This document shows positions 1 through 5,528 of a DNA stretch of 6,339 bases, piece by piece. The DNA is taken from assembly GCA_023436075.1 (NCBI GenBank), contig JAEZKS010000088.1:1-6339 (forward strand), given 5' to 3'. The stretch comes from Methanobacteriota archaeon. GTDB taxonomy: Archaea > Halobacteriota > Methanocellia > Methanocellales > Methanocellaceae. Position numbers and translations under genes: made by a program. How positions within the stretch are numbered: position 1 is the stretch's first letter; every line of letters begins with the position of its first letter. The notes below the pieces were generated by a model. It was not told where the DNA came from. It ran no database searches and worked only from the letters and a program-made list of their open reading frames with translations.

Positions 1-18
1 CCATTTCTACGGGAGATT

Positions 19-56
19 AAAACAATGCCGGGTAGGAGCGGCCATGCCCGGAAAAA
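19..56 (-). terminator. Possible transcription terminator downstream of mmp7
   Basis: On the minus strand a TTTTT tract (56-52) is followed by CCGGG...CCCGG arms (51-47 and 32-28), which can form a 5-bp stem with a 14-base loop, and then TTGTTTTAAT (24-19 region). Oligo-T tracts flanking a GC stem, about 115 bases past the mmp7 stop, would suit the end of the operon transcript. The stem is short and the evidence weak. Confidence 0.35.
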
Positions 57-88
57 CCCGTCGCTCAGTTCTGCCCTATCTCGTTTTT

Positions 89-129
89 ACAAGAGCTGCC
101 TTCACAGTACACAAGAGCTGCCTTCACAG
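89..129. repeat. Two-copy 19-bp direct repeat
   Basis: The 19-mer ACAAGAGCTGCCTTCACAG occurs at 89-107 and again, without mismatch, at 111-129, separated by TAC, giving a 22-bp period. It lies in the non-coding stretch downstream of mmp7. It may be a replication-slippage duplication or a double protein-binding site. It is too short and too few in copies to be called a CRISPR array. Confidence 0.9.
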
Positions 130-171
130 CGGTCACGCGCGCGAGGCCGCCCGAGCCATGTGATATTGAAC

Positions 172-1092
172 TTAAATGACAAAGCCAGTCTCCGACTTCG
201 GCAATATCCGCAGGATGATATAATTCTTCATCCTCGACGGATACAGCTTGGCCACCTGGCGCATGTAGACGCCCTCGTCGAACCGGACGTTCAGAACTTT
301 ATCCTTGTACTCCTCGTATGGTACCTTCAGGCGCAGGCCGTTGAGCTGCAGCGTGACGGGTGTGGGCGCGAGTGTCTCCGGTATGTCCGGTAACTGCTTC
401 TCGATCTCCTTGGCCACCCGTGGCGGACTGACACTCAGCGGGTCCTTGTCAAGCTCGACGCGCTTTTCGTCGAGCACCCTGCCGGTCACGTCTACCAGCT
501 TGTCGAGCAGGGCAAGCTCGTCCTTCTGCCGCGTGCGGTGCATGATCCGGCCGAGCCCGCCCACGTAATCGACGCAGCCGGGCACTTCCGACTTATCCAT
601 CATGGGGCCGCCGGTGACGATGATCGGCACCTGGATATCCCGGAATAGCTTTGTCTTCTCGACGATGCAGTCGCGGAAGTTGCCGTAGGTGAAAATGGCG
701 ATGTCGTGCTCGTTGATCAGGTCGATCTCATGTGCCTTCAGCTGCGCTATACGCTTGCCGACGCCTCGTGCCAGCCCGATCATGTTGGTCTTCGCGCCTG
801 CCCTGCGCAGGTACTCGGCGATGTCGCATGCCAGGTGAGGCAAATGCTGGTAGGCCAGCGTCGGCGTGACGACGGCGATCTCAGCGCCGGCCAGCGGCGC
901 TTTGGTCAGCTTGCCCAGCAGCTCTTTCGCCTTCGCCTCGACCAGCGGAAGATCGGCGTTCGGCACGAGCATGACGACAATGACGTCCAGCTGAAGCAGG
1001 TTCTTCTGCAGGATGTAGCCGCCCAGGTCTTCGACCAGCTCGATCATCTGCTCGTGCTTGTAGACGCCGCCCTGGAAAATGACTGGCTCCAT
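172..1092 (-). CDS. mmp7: Methanogenesis marker protein 7 (Mmp7), McrC-like MCR activation complex component
   Basis: This 306-residue protein matches the Mmp7 family (about 300 residues). Mmp7 is reported as part of the ATP-driven MCR activation complex. The N-terminus MEPVIFQGGVYKHEQMIELV is family-like. Residues about 70-115 (IAVVTPTL, HLPHLACDIAEYLRRAGAKT, then GLARGVGKR) resemble the McrC core, where a cysteine sits in a motif like KPVCEITYALRREG; the similarity was judged by eye and agrees with the MCR-C-like grouping. A second Rossmann-like segment follows, with YGNFRDCIVEK (Cys142) and VPIIVTGGPMMDKSEVPGC (Cys173). Cys89, Cys142 and Cys173 are the only cysteines and are candidate Fe-S ligands. 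The C-terminal domain (about 220-306) is charged and beta-rich (VPYEEYKDKVLNVRFDEGVYM). GAGGAGG precedes the start. It is the last gene of the operon and ends in TAA at 174-172. Confidence 0.88.
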   Translation of the reverse strand: MEPVIFQGGVYKHEQMIELVEDLGGYILQKNLLQLDVIVVMLVPNADLPLVEAKAKELLGKLTKAPLAGAEIAVVTPTLAYQHLPHLACDIAEYLRRAGAKTNMIGLARGVGKRIAQLKAHEIDLINEHDIAIFTYGNFRDCIVEKTKLFRDIQVPIIVTGGPMMDKSEVPGCVDYVGGLGRIMHRTRQKDELALLDKLVDVTGRVLDEKRVELDKDPLSVSPPRVAKEIEKQLPDIPETLAPTPVTLQLNGLRLKVPYEEYKDKVLNVRFDEGVYMRQVAKLYPSRMKNYIILRILPKSETGFVI

Positions 1093-1727
1093 CAGTCGGC
1101 CTCCTCTTTATCGATCTTTTCTCGGAGTTTCCGGCAGATATCGGTCCACTCTGGTTTGATCGGGTCCTCGGAGGCGATGAACGCCAGCGCGTGTTCGGAA
1201 ATGTAGTGCTTCCTGACGCGGAAGCCTTCCGGGGTGATGCGGACGAGCGCGTCGATGACCGACTTCTTCAACTCGTCCTTCGGATCGTATACTACAATCG
1301 ATGCAATGTCATCGTACTGACTGGCGAAATCGCCGGAGTGCGGGACGATGACAGACGTCCGATCCGTAGGGATGAGCTGGTCGCGCCCGTACTTCAGGTA
1401 CAGTTTTCCCACCGCCGTGGCTGCGTACTGCTCGTCTCGCACCGAGACCATCAGGCCTTCGTTGATCGAGGCGATGTCGGCGACGTCGCCTAGCGTCAGC
1501 GTGGGAAGGCTGCGACGGAAGGTGCCGACAGCAATGAATACAGGCTGCTTCGGGTCGACGTATACGTGGAGCCGCTCTATCGCCCGTGCCAGGTTCAGGT
1601 CGCTCAGCACGTCCCTGACCACGCCGTCGTACTTTTTAGCACCCTCAGGGTCGGTGCTCTCGACAGTGAACCGCCCGGACTGCTCCGCCTGCTCCAGGTC
1701 TTCCGTCTTCTCGATCGTCGGACTCAT
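1092..1727 (-). CDS. mmp17: Methanogenesis marker protein 17 (Mmp17), MCR activation complex component
   Basis: This protein has 211 residues from the ATG at 1727, near the roughly 185-residue family norm with a slightly longer N-terminus. The frame is open to an ATG at 1952, but that would overlap mmp15 by over 220 bases and add 75 Arg/Gly-rich residues typical of an antisense-biased or wrong frame, so it was rejected. Mmp17 has been reported in the ATP-dependent MCR activation complex with AtwA, Mmp3, Mmp7 and McrC. Recognisable parts are FTVESTDPEGAKKYDGVVRD (20-39), VYVDPKQPVFIAVGTFR (55-71) and SIVVYDPKDELKK (143-155). Cys198, in EWTDICRKLREK near the C-terminus, is the only cysteine, so any cluster it touches must be shared with a partner or use other ligands. 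No membrane segment is seen. The TGA overlaps the mmp7 ATG by one base (TGATG), supporting coupled synthesis. Confidence 0.87.
   Translation of the reverse strand: MSPTIEKTEDLEQAEQSGRFTVESTDPEGAKKYDGVVRDVLSDLNLARAIERLHVYVDPKQPVFIAVGTFRRSLPTLTLGDVADIASINEGLMVSVRDEQYAATAVGKLYLKYGRDQLIPTDRTSVIVPHSGDFASQYDDIASIVVYDPKDELKKSVIDALVRITPEGFRVRKHYISEHALAFIASEDPIKPEWTDICRKLREKIDKEEAD
1100..1106 (-). promoter_or_regulatory. Ribosome binding site of mmp7
   Basis: GAGGAGG lies seven bases upstream of the mmp7 ATG at 1092 and within the Lys/Glu-rich 3' end of mmp17. It fixes the mmp7 start at the TGATG overlap. Confidence 0.75.
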
Positions 1728-2971
1728 CGGGGCTCGCTGCCTCCCTCCCGGAGCCCGGAGACTAGCAGTGCCGAGCCGACGGCCCCGATATACTGGGAAT
1801 ACGGCGGCACGATGATCTCCTGTCTCAACAGGTCGCCCATCGCCTTCACCAGGCCGATGTTCAGCGAGGAGCCGCCGACCATGATCACCGGCTGCTTGAC
1901 CTCGATCTCCTGCAACTGCTGCTCGAACACCTGCTCTGCGACGCTGTAGCATGCGGCAGCCGCGACATCCTCGCGTGCCTTGCCCAGCGACAGCGAGTTG
2001 ATCAGGCTCTGGGTGCCGAAGACGATACAGTAGCTGTTCATGGTGACATTGCCGTGGTCACCTTTGACCGCAAGGCTGCCCAGTTCGCTGACGTCCACGC
2101 CAAGCCGGTTCGCGGATTGTTCCAGGAACCTGCCCGATGCGCCGGCGCAGATGCCGCCCATGGTGAAGCTGCCAGGAATTCCGTCCTGCACAGATATTGC
2201 CTTATTGTCCATGCCGCCGATGTCTATGACCGTAGCAGGGCCCTTCTGTCTTCCGGCGAGGTAGACAGCACCCTTGGAGTTCACCGTCAGCTCTTCCTGA
2301 ATCAGGTCGGCGTTATAGTGTTTGCCTATGAGGAACCGACCGTAGCCGGTCGTCCCGATGCCCTGGAGATCCTCGCGCTTCACGCCTGCCTCTTGCAGGG
2401 CGCGGCTGAAGGCATCCTCGGCACTCTTGATGACGTCGGTCGACTTTACCCAGCCGGTGCCGATGATCTTATTGTCCCGCATGATCACGGCTTTCGTGGT
2501 GCTGGAGCCCGAGTCGATGCCTGCCGTCAGCCCGGTCTGCACCTCGCGGGCGAGCAGCCCGCGGCGCAGCGCGGTAGTCGACAGCGCCTCCATACGTGTA
2601 AGCAGCGTCTCATGACTGGTGCGCTCGGTGAACGAGTAGCTGATCACCGGGATGCCTGCCCCCTGGTGGATGTAGTCCCGTACGGCGTTGCGGACGATGG
2701 CGCCCTCGGCGCACCGGAAACAGGTGGTGATGAACACGGCGTCGGCCTTGGTGTCGCCGTTCACGATGCTCTTCGCCCGGGCGATCATCAGCCGGAGGTC
2801 AGGACTGGCAACCTGAAGGCCGAACGCTTCGGCGTTCTCCTTGACGTTGCCGATCTCGACCTCAGGGAAGACGATCTGGGCGTTGACCTGGCGTGCCGCC
2901 TCTTCGATCTCGCCCTGCACGCCGCTGTGCTCCGAGCCGCAACTGAGATGTGCGATGCGTATCTTCCTCAT
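1724..2971 (-). CDS. mmp15: Methanogenesis marker protein 15 (Mmp15), Fe-S ASKHA ATPase of dehydratase-activator type
   Basis: This 415-residue protein belongs to the BadF/BadG/BcrA/BcrD ATPase superfamily, whose members use ATP to push single electrons to low potential. Residues about 148-408 form the actin-like ATPase: phosphate-1 GIDSGSSTTKAV (151-162), phosphate-2 VIDIGGMDNKAI (248-259) and the late glycine motif VGGSSLN (365-371). GGICAGASGRFLE (272-284, Cys275) and SYCIVF (Cys315) occupy the places, 40 residues apart, of the two cysteines that in activators such as HgdC bind one [4Fe-4S] cluster shared by a homodimer. The N-terminal 145 residues are extra: Cys11 (HLSCGSEH) and CFRC (84-87), then GIPVISYSF and TRMEAL, which recall the end of HgdB-type dehydratase subunits. 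Activators usually have DIGGQD, and here the Q is M254. The electron acceptor is unknown; Mmp5, AtwA-complex clusters or MCR are candidates. The start has an upstream GGAGG, and the TGA overlaps mmp17 by four bases. Confidence 0.88.
   Translation of the reverse strand: MRKIRIAHLSCGSEHSGVQGEIEEAARQVNAQIVFPEVEIGNVKENAEAFGLQVASPDLRLMIARAKSIVNGDTKADAVFITTCFRCAEGAIVRNAVRDYIHQGAGIPVISYSFTERTSHETLLTRMEALSTTALRRGLLAREVQTGLTAGIDSGSSTTKAVIMRDNKIIGTGWVKSTDVIKSAEDAFSRALQEAGVKREDLQGIGTTGYGRFLIGKHYNADLIQEELTVNSKGAVYLAGRQKGPATVIDIGGMDNKAISVQDGIPGSFTMGGICAGASGRFLEQSANRLGVDVSELGSLAVKGDHGNVTMNSYCIVFGTQSLINSLSLGKAREDVAAAACYSVAEQVFEQQLQEIEVKQPVIMVGGSSLNIGLVKAMGDLLRQEIIVPPYSQYIGAVGSALLVSGLREGGSEPR
1741..1749 (-). 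promoter_or_regulatory. Probable ribosome binding site of mmp17
   Basis: GGGAGGGAG ends 13 bases upstream of the ATG at 1727, inside the 3' end of mmp15. The spacing is long, but no other start lies closer. Together with the ATGA overlap it favours this start over the far-upstream in-frame ATG at 1952. Confidence 0.5.
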
Positions 2972-3435
2972 TCGGTCTTCGCCTCCGCCGTGGCAGCCTT
3001 AGCCTTGAGGCCGTCCAGGAACTCCTTGATGAACAGCACGAAGTTCTTCGCCTCGTTCTCGCTCTTCGGGTACTGGAGTTCCAGCACCGGCACGCCTTTC
3101 TTGCGTATCACGTACTTGAGCAGCTCGTTGGTTCGGGCACAGCCCATGCAGCCGAACAGGTATTCGGCATCGTGGACGATGATGGCTGCCTCAGCCTGCT
3201 CGATCAACGGGTCCATCAGCGCCATGCGGCCCCTGACGCCCGAGGGAATTTCGATGGCTGCGTACTTCAGCCCTTTCTTGGGGTCTTCCGGCGTCATGTT
3301 CAGCGGGGGCGAGTCCAGCCCCGGCGTCGTCACCTTCCTCCGGACCTCGCTCATCAGCGTCAGCGGCTCGTGGCCGAAGCGCTCGACGAGATCGGCCAGG
3401 ATGAGGCTGTTAGGGGGATAGAGGAATATTTTCAT
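2968..3435 (-). CDS. mmp5: Methanogenesis marker protein 5 (Mmp5), CxxC protein
   Basis: This 155-residue protein fits the Mmp5 family (about 140-150 residues), restricted to methanogens and relatives and of unknown function. The N-terminus MKIFLYPPNSLILADLVERFGHEP is family-like. A CMGC motif (Cys96 and Cys99, in YLFGCMGCARTNEL) could be a metal or Fe-S site. It is followed by a predicted helix and a strand GVPVLEL (114-120), then a helix (about 127-143). The order of strand, Cys motif, helix, strand and helix resembles part of the 2-hydroxyacyl-CoA dehydratase component fold, and also residues 76-140 of Mmp15 next door; this is a by-eye comparison. The Ala/Lys/Glu-rich tail (about 144-155) is probably disordered. 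AAGGAGA precedes the start, and the TGA overlaps the mmp15 ATG by four bases. No membrane segment is seen. Confidence 0.86.
   Translation of the reverse strand: MKIFLYPPNSLILADLVERFGHEPLTLMSEVRRKVTTPGLDSPPLNMTPEDPKKGLKYAAIEIPSGVRGRMALMDPLIEQAEAAIIVHDAEYLFGCMGCARTNELLKYVIRKKGVPVLELQYPKSENEAKNFVLFIKEFLDGLKAKAATAEAKTE
2982..2986 (-). promoter_or_regulatory. Ribosome binding site of mmp15
   Basis: GGAGG lies ten bases upstream of the mmp15 ATG at 2971, within the 3' coding end of mmp5. The spacing is at the long end but acceptable, and it supports the start at the ATGA overlap. Confidence 0.6.
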
Positions 3436-3878
3436 TGCTTGTCTCCTTCTGTGATCGTGTCATCGATGATCTTCTTGAATCGGTCTACGTCAATGTTCTT
3501 CGGCCTCGGCTGCACCACGGGCTTGCTGCCGCGCTCCACGAGCACCAGGCCTTTAGAGATGTCGGGGAGCAGGTCGATCTCATACTTTAGCTGGTGGAAG
3601 CCCGGCCGCGGCCCGCCACCGCGATCAGCGCGGCACCGTCGCGGGTCGCCCGGAGGGAAACCGCGTTCCTTGACGAATATCTTGTTAGGGCTGAACTTGC
3701 GCAGCTCACGGACCAGGTGATCGACCTGACCTCTTTTGCCGGTGACCATCAGCCCGTAGCAAGTCTCCTTGATCGCGACGTCCGCCGTGATCTTGTAGGC
3801 CTCGATGGCAAGCTCCGCCGGGAGCAGCGAGCCAGAGATCACCACCATCTTCGTCACCGTCTCGTTAGCGTCCACCAT
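3432..3878 (-). CDS. mmp6: Methanogenesis marker protein 6 (Mmp6), function unknown
   Basis: This 148-residue protein is close to the usual length of the small Mmp6 family, found only in methanogens and related archaea. Its biochemical role is not established. The hallmark is the charged, glycine/proline-rich block at about residues 70-96, with KERGFPPGDPRRCRA followed by RGGGPRPGFHQLK. Its invariant look suggests a binding loop for a phosphate, cofactor or protein partner. Cys40 and Cys82 are the only cysteines, and Cys82 lies within that block. The N-terminal half (ELAIEAYKITADVAIKETCYGLMVTG) reads as a mixed alpha/beta domain. No membrane segment is seen. The ATG is preceded by GAGGTG and overlaps the mmp3 TAA; its own TGA overlaps the mmp5 ATG by four bases. 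The invariant linkage to mmp3, mmp5, mmp15, mmp17 and mmp7 suggests a job in MCR activation or maturation, which is inference. Confidence 0.88.
   Translation of the reverse strand: MVDANETVTKMVVISGSLLPAELAIEAYKITADVAIKETCYGLMVTGKRGQVDHLVRELRKFSPNKIFVKERGFPPGDPRRCRADRGGGPRPGFHQLKYEIDLLPDISKGLVLVERGSKPVVQPRPKNIDVDRFKKIIDDTITEGDKQ
3442..3448 (-). promoter_or_regulatory. Ribosome binding site of mmp5
   Basis: AAGGAGA lies six bases upstream of the mmp5 ATG at 3435, inside the last codons of mmp6. It is the strongest Shine-Dalgarno match in the operon and fixes the mmp5 start at the ATGA overlap. Confidence 0.75.
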
Positions 3879-5443
3879 TACGGCACCTCGATGAAATATG
3901 CCCGGTCTTTTTCCCGGGCTTTCTTCAGCTTCGCGATGTCCAGCACCTGCCCGACGAGATTGGTCGCAGAGAACTTTTCTCCCGTAGGGCCGAACTTCGT
4001 GCTGTCGCTGAACCGCACGCCCATCATGCCTGCGTGCTTCGCGGCCATGCTGGTCAGGCCGATCTCGCCGGCCTTGATGACTGCACCCTCTTCCGGCTTG
4101 TTCTCGGGCACAAGCTCCAGTACCTGCACGGGCTTTCCCTTGAACAGCATCGTGTCCTCGTACTTGAAGAACACGTCGAGGGCGCCGACGGTCTGTCCCT
4201 TCAGGCCCGTGGCTCTACGGAAGTACTCCACCGAGTTGCGAGCCTCGTCCCCGTACAGGCGAATCTCGACGAGATCCTTTCGCGGGATGCCGGTGATGCG
4301 AACGTTTCCGCCCGAGACGATCTCCATGGTCGTGTACGGTTCCTGTTCGACGATCACCGCTCCGTCACCCTGATATCCGGCCTTCTCATACTTGACTCCG
4401 CGTTCTGCCAGAAACGCTTCTGCTTCGCCCATGCCCATGCCGAGTACGCTAAGCCGCTGTGGTTTGGCCCTTATCGCGATGCTCTGTCCAGGGGCAGCCA
4501 GCCGGGCCAGCTCCAGTCCTTTCGTCGTACGGCCGATGATCGAATGATAAATATTAGAGGTCATGTCCGCCTTGGAGATGTAAATCCGGCCTCGTCCGGC
4601 CCCGTCCGTGCGGATGCTCACGCTGCCTTCGCTCCGTGCAGCCAGATTCTCGAACGGGCACAGCTCGCCCAGCATGACATCGCTAGAGACGAAGGTGCTT
4701 GCAGCGAAATCTACCGGGAAAGTGCCGTTCTTGATAGCCGAGTAAAAGTGCTCTGCGCCGTCCCTGGCTGTCGGGATCAGCTCGATTTCTAGCTCGGTGT
4801 GTATCTCCATGCCGTCCTCGGCAGGCAGCGACTCATCGGTAGTGACCAGCTTGTTGGCGAACTTCTCCAGCCTCACCACCGGCTCAATCGCTTTGATGTA
4901 GTCATCAGTGCCCAGAGCCGGGATCACGCTCTTGCCAGAGATGACACGCCCGAAAGGCTTGCCTTTCGCACCGTAGTCCGACGAGTGGCCGGCCTTGGAG
5001 ATTATAATGTAGGAACTCTTCGCGTCATAGCCGCCGGTGCCAAAGCAGACGTCCCACGTCTTCAGATCGGCTTCGCCCTTGCCGGGCTTGACGTCCGACG
5101 CGAACGGCCCGAACGCTACGGCCTGCCCGGTTGACCATTTCAGCTTCGAGCCCGCGAGCCGGTCGTAGCTCCCGATCCAGACGTCCTTCTGGTCTCCGGT
5201 CAGCTCGATCCCGAACTCACCCTTGCTGGTGATCACGCGGAACTCTGTCGCTACTTCTTTGCGGGCCTCTTCCTTGCCGCTGACGATGCCCATGATCGTC
5301 CCCGGCACGCGGCGAACGCCGGCCTTCTCCAGACAGTCCTTCAGCCGGGAGCCTTCCGGCATGGTCAGCTTCATGCCGTTCACATCGACAACGACGCCTG
5401 CAGTCACTTTACCATTACTCCTCGCCGTTTCCATCTCTCCCAT
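3878..5443 (-). CDS. mmp3: Methanogenesis marker protein 3 (Mmp3), MCR activation complex component
   Basis: This 521-residue protein matches the usual length of about 500 for the Mmp3 family (UPF0288), which is confined to methanogens and relatives. Mmp3 has been reported in the ATP-dependent MCR activation complex with AtwA, Mmp7, Mmp17 and McrC. The N-terminus (about 17-45, VVVDVNGMKLTMPEGS) looks like a beta-grasp/MoaD-type fold. Residues about 130-190 (FGRVISGKSVIPAL, IKAIEPVV) recall a cyclophilin-like barrel. Residues about 331-384 have a PASTA-like pattern. The C-terminal block around 463-497 (MMGVRFSDSTKFGPTGEKF) looks family-specific. Cysteines are few: 37, 133 and 262. No signal peptide or membrane segment is seen. 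The start at 5443 lacks a Shine-Dalgarno sequence; the alternative ATG at 5434 has GGGAG only two bases upstream. The promoter position suggests near-leaderless initiation, so either start is possible. The TAA overlaps the mmp6 ATG by one base. Confidence 0.87.
   Translation of the reverse strand: MGEMETARSNGKVTAGVVVDVNGMKLTMPEGSRLKDCLEKAGVRRVPGTIMGIVSGKEEARKEVATEFRVITSKGEFGIELTGDQKDVWIGSYDRLAGSKLKWSTGQAVAFGPFASDVKPGKGEADLKTWDVCFGTGGYDAKSSYIIISKAGHSSDYGAKGKPFGRVISGKSVIPALGTDDYIKAIEPVVRLEKFANKLVTTDESLPAEDGMEIHTELEIELIPTARDGAEHFYSAIKNGTFPVDFAASTFVSSDVMLGELCPFENLAARSEGSVSIRTDGAGRGRIYISKADMTSNIYHSIIGRTTKGLELARLAAPGQSIAIRAKPQRLSVLGMGMGEAEAFLAERGVKYEKAGYQGDGAVIVEQEPYTTMEIVSGGNVRITGIPRKDLVEIRLYGDEARNSVEYFRRATGLKGQTVGALDVFFKYEDTMLFKGKPVQVLELVPENKPEEGAVIKAGEIGLTSMAAKHAGMMGVRFSDSTKFGPTGEKFSATNLVGQVLDIAKLKKAREKDRAYFIEVP
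3884..3889 (-). promoter_or_regulatory. Ribosome binding site of mmp6
   Basis: GAGGTG lies five bases upstream of the mmp6 ATG at 3878 and inside the 3' end of mmp3. It supports the start that overlaps the mmp3 stop as TAATG, and suggests translational coupling. Confidence 0.7.
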
Positions 5444-5462
5444 CTTATCGACGTTTCGAAAA

Positions 5463-5473
5463 CATATACTTTC
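5463..5473 (-). promoter_or_regulatory. TATA/BRE-like promoter for mmp3 operon
   Basis: The minus strand reads GAAAGTATATG, a purine-rich BRE-like stretch followed by a TATA-like core centred near 5466. Archaeal transcription usually starts 25-27 bases downstream of the TATA centre, which predicts a start near 5439-5441, at or next to the mmp3 ATG codons at 5443 and 5434. This implies a leaderless or nearly leaderless mRNA. An 8-bp palindrome, TTTCGAAA, at 5454-5461 lies between box and start codon and could be an operator. This is a motif match only. Confidence 0.45.
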
Positions 5474-5490
5474 TATCAGTTGAAATCAGG

Positions 5491-5508
5491 GCCGGCACTG
5501 CTGCCGGC
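5491..5508 (-). other. Inverted repeat (7-bp GC stem) in the atwA-mmp3 gap
   Basis: GCCGGCA and TGCCGGC are separated by a 4-base loop and form a perfect 7-bp stem. It sits between the oligo-T tract after atwA and the TATA-like box of mmp3. It could stabilise the 3' end of the atwA transcript or be a protein-binding site upstream of the mmp3 promoter. Nothing in the sequence decides between these. Confidence 0.45.
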
Positions 5509-5515
5509 GACGTGG

Positions 5516-5521
5516 AAAAAA
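5516..5521 (-). terminator. Oligo-T tract just after atwA (possible archaeal terminator)
   Basis: On the minus strand six consecutive T residues begin seven bases after the atwA TAA codon. Archaeal RNA polymerase can terminate at such U-rich tracts without a hairpin. The tract is short, so termination may be partial, with some read-through into mmp3. The only hairpin nearby lies after the tract rather than before it, so this is not a bacterial-type intrinsic terminator. Confidence 0.4.
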
Positions 5522-5528
5522 TCGGAGC

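Larger units (their letters stand above)
1..171. other. Intergenic region downstream of mmp7
   Basis: No convincing gene was found here. A plus-strand frame starting at 25 runs on into the antisense of mmp7 and has a Ser/Arg-rich composition without recognisable motifs, so it is not called. The stretch holds the direct repeat, a CGCGCGCG run (136-143), oligo-T tracts on both strands and the possible terminator hairpin. Confidence 0.6.

Noticed and set aside
89..129. CRISPR array
   Set aside because: There are only two repeats with a 3-base separation, and no spacers or cas genes.
25..393. Plus-strand open frame of 122 codons at the left end
   Set aside because: Most of it is antisense to mmp7, its composition is Ser/Arg/Leu biased, and no ribosome binding site or family motif is seen.
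1728..1952. 75-codon N-terminal extension of mmp17
   Set aside because: It lies entirely within mmp15 in another frame, is rich in Arg and Gly, and would give a protein about 100 residues longer than the family. The ATG at 1727 has the ATGA overlap seen at other junctions.
2054..3421. Long plus-strand open frame of 455 codons opposite mmp15 and mmp5
   Set aside because: It is fully antisense to two strongly recognised genes, has Arg/Ala/Val/Asp-rich sequence without domain motifs, and is explained by GC-biased codon use on the other strand.
3594..4373. Plus-strand open frame of 259 codons opposite mmp6 and mmp3
   Set aside because: It is antisense to conserved genes, including the Mmp6 signature block, and has no recognisable motifs.
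5491..5521. Bacterial-type intrinsic terminator after atwA
   Set aside because: On the transcribed strand the T tract precedes the hairpin, so the order is wrong; only an archaeal U-tract terminator is plausible.
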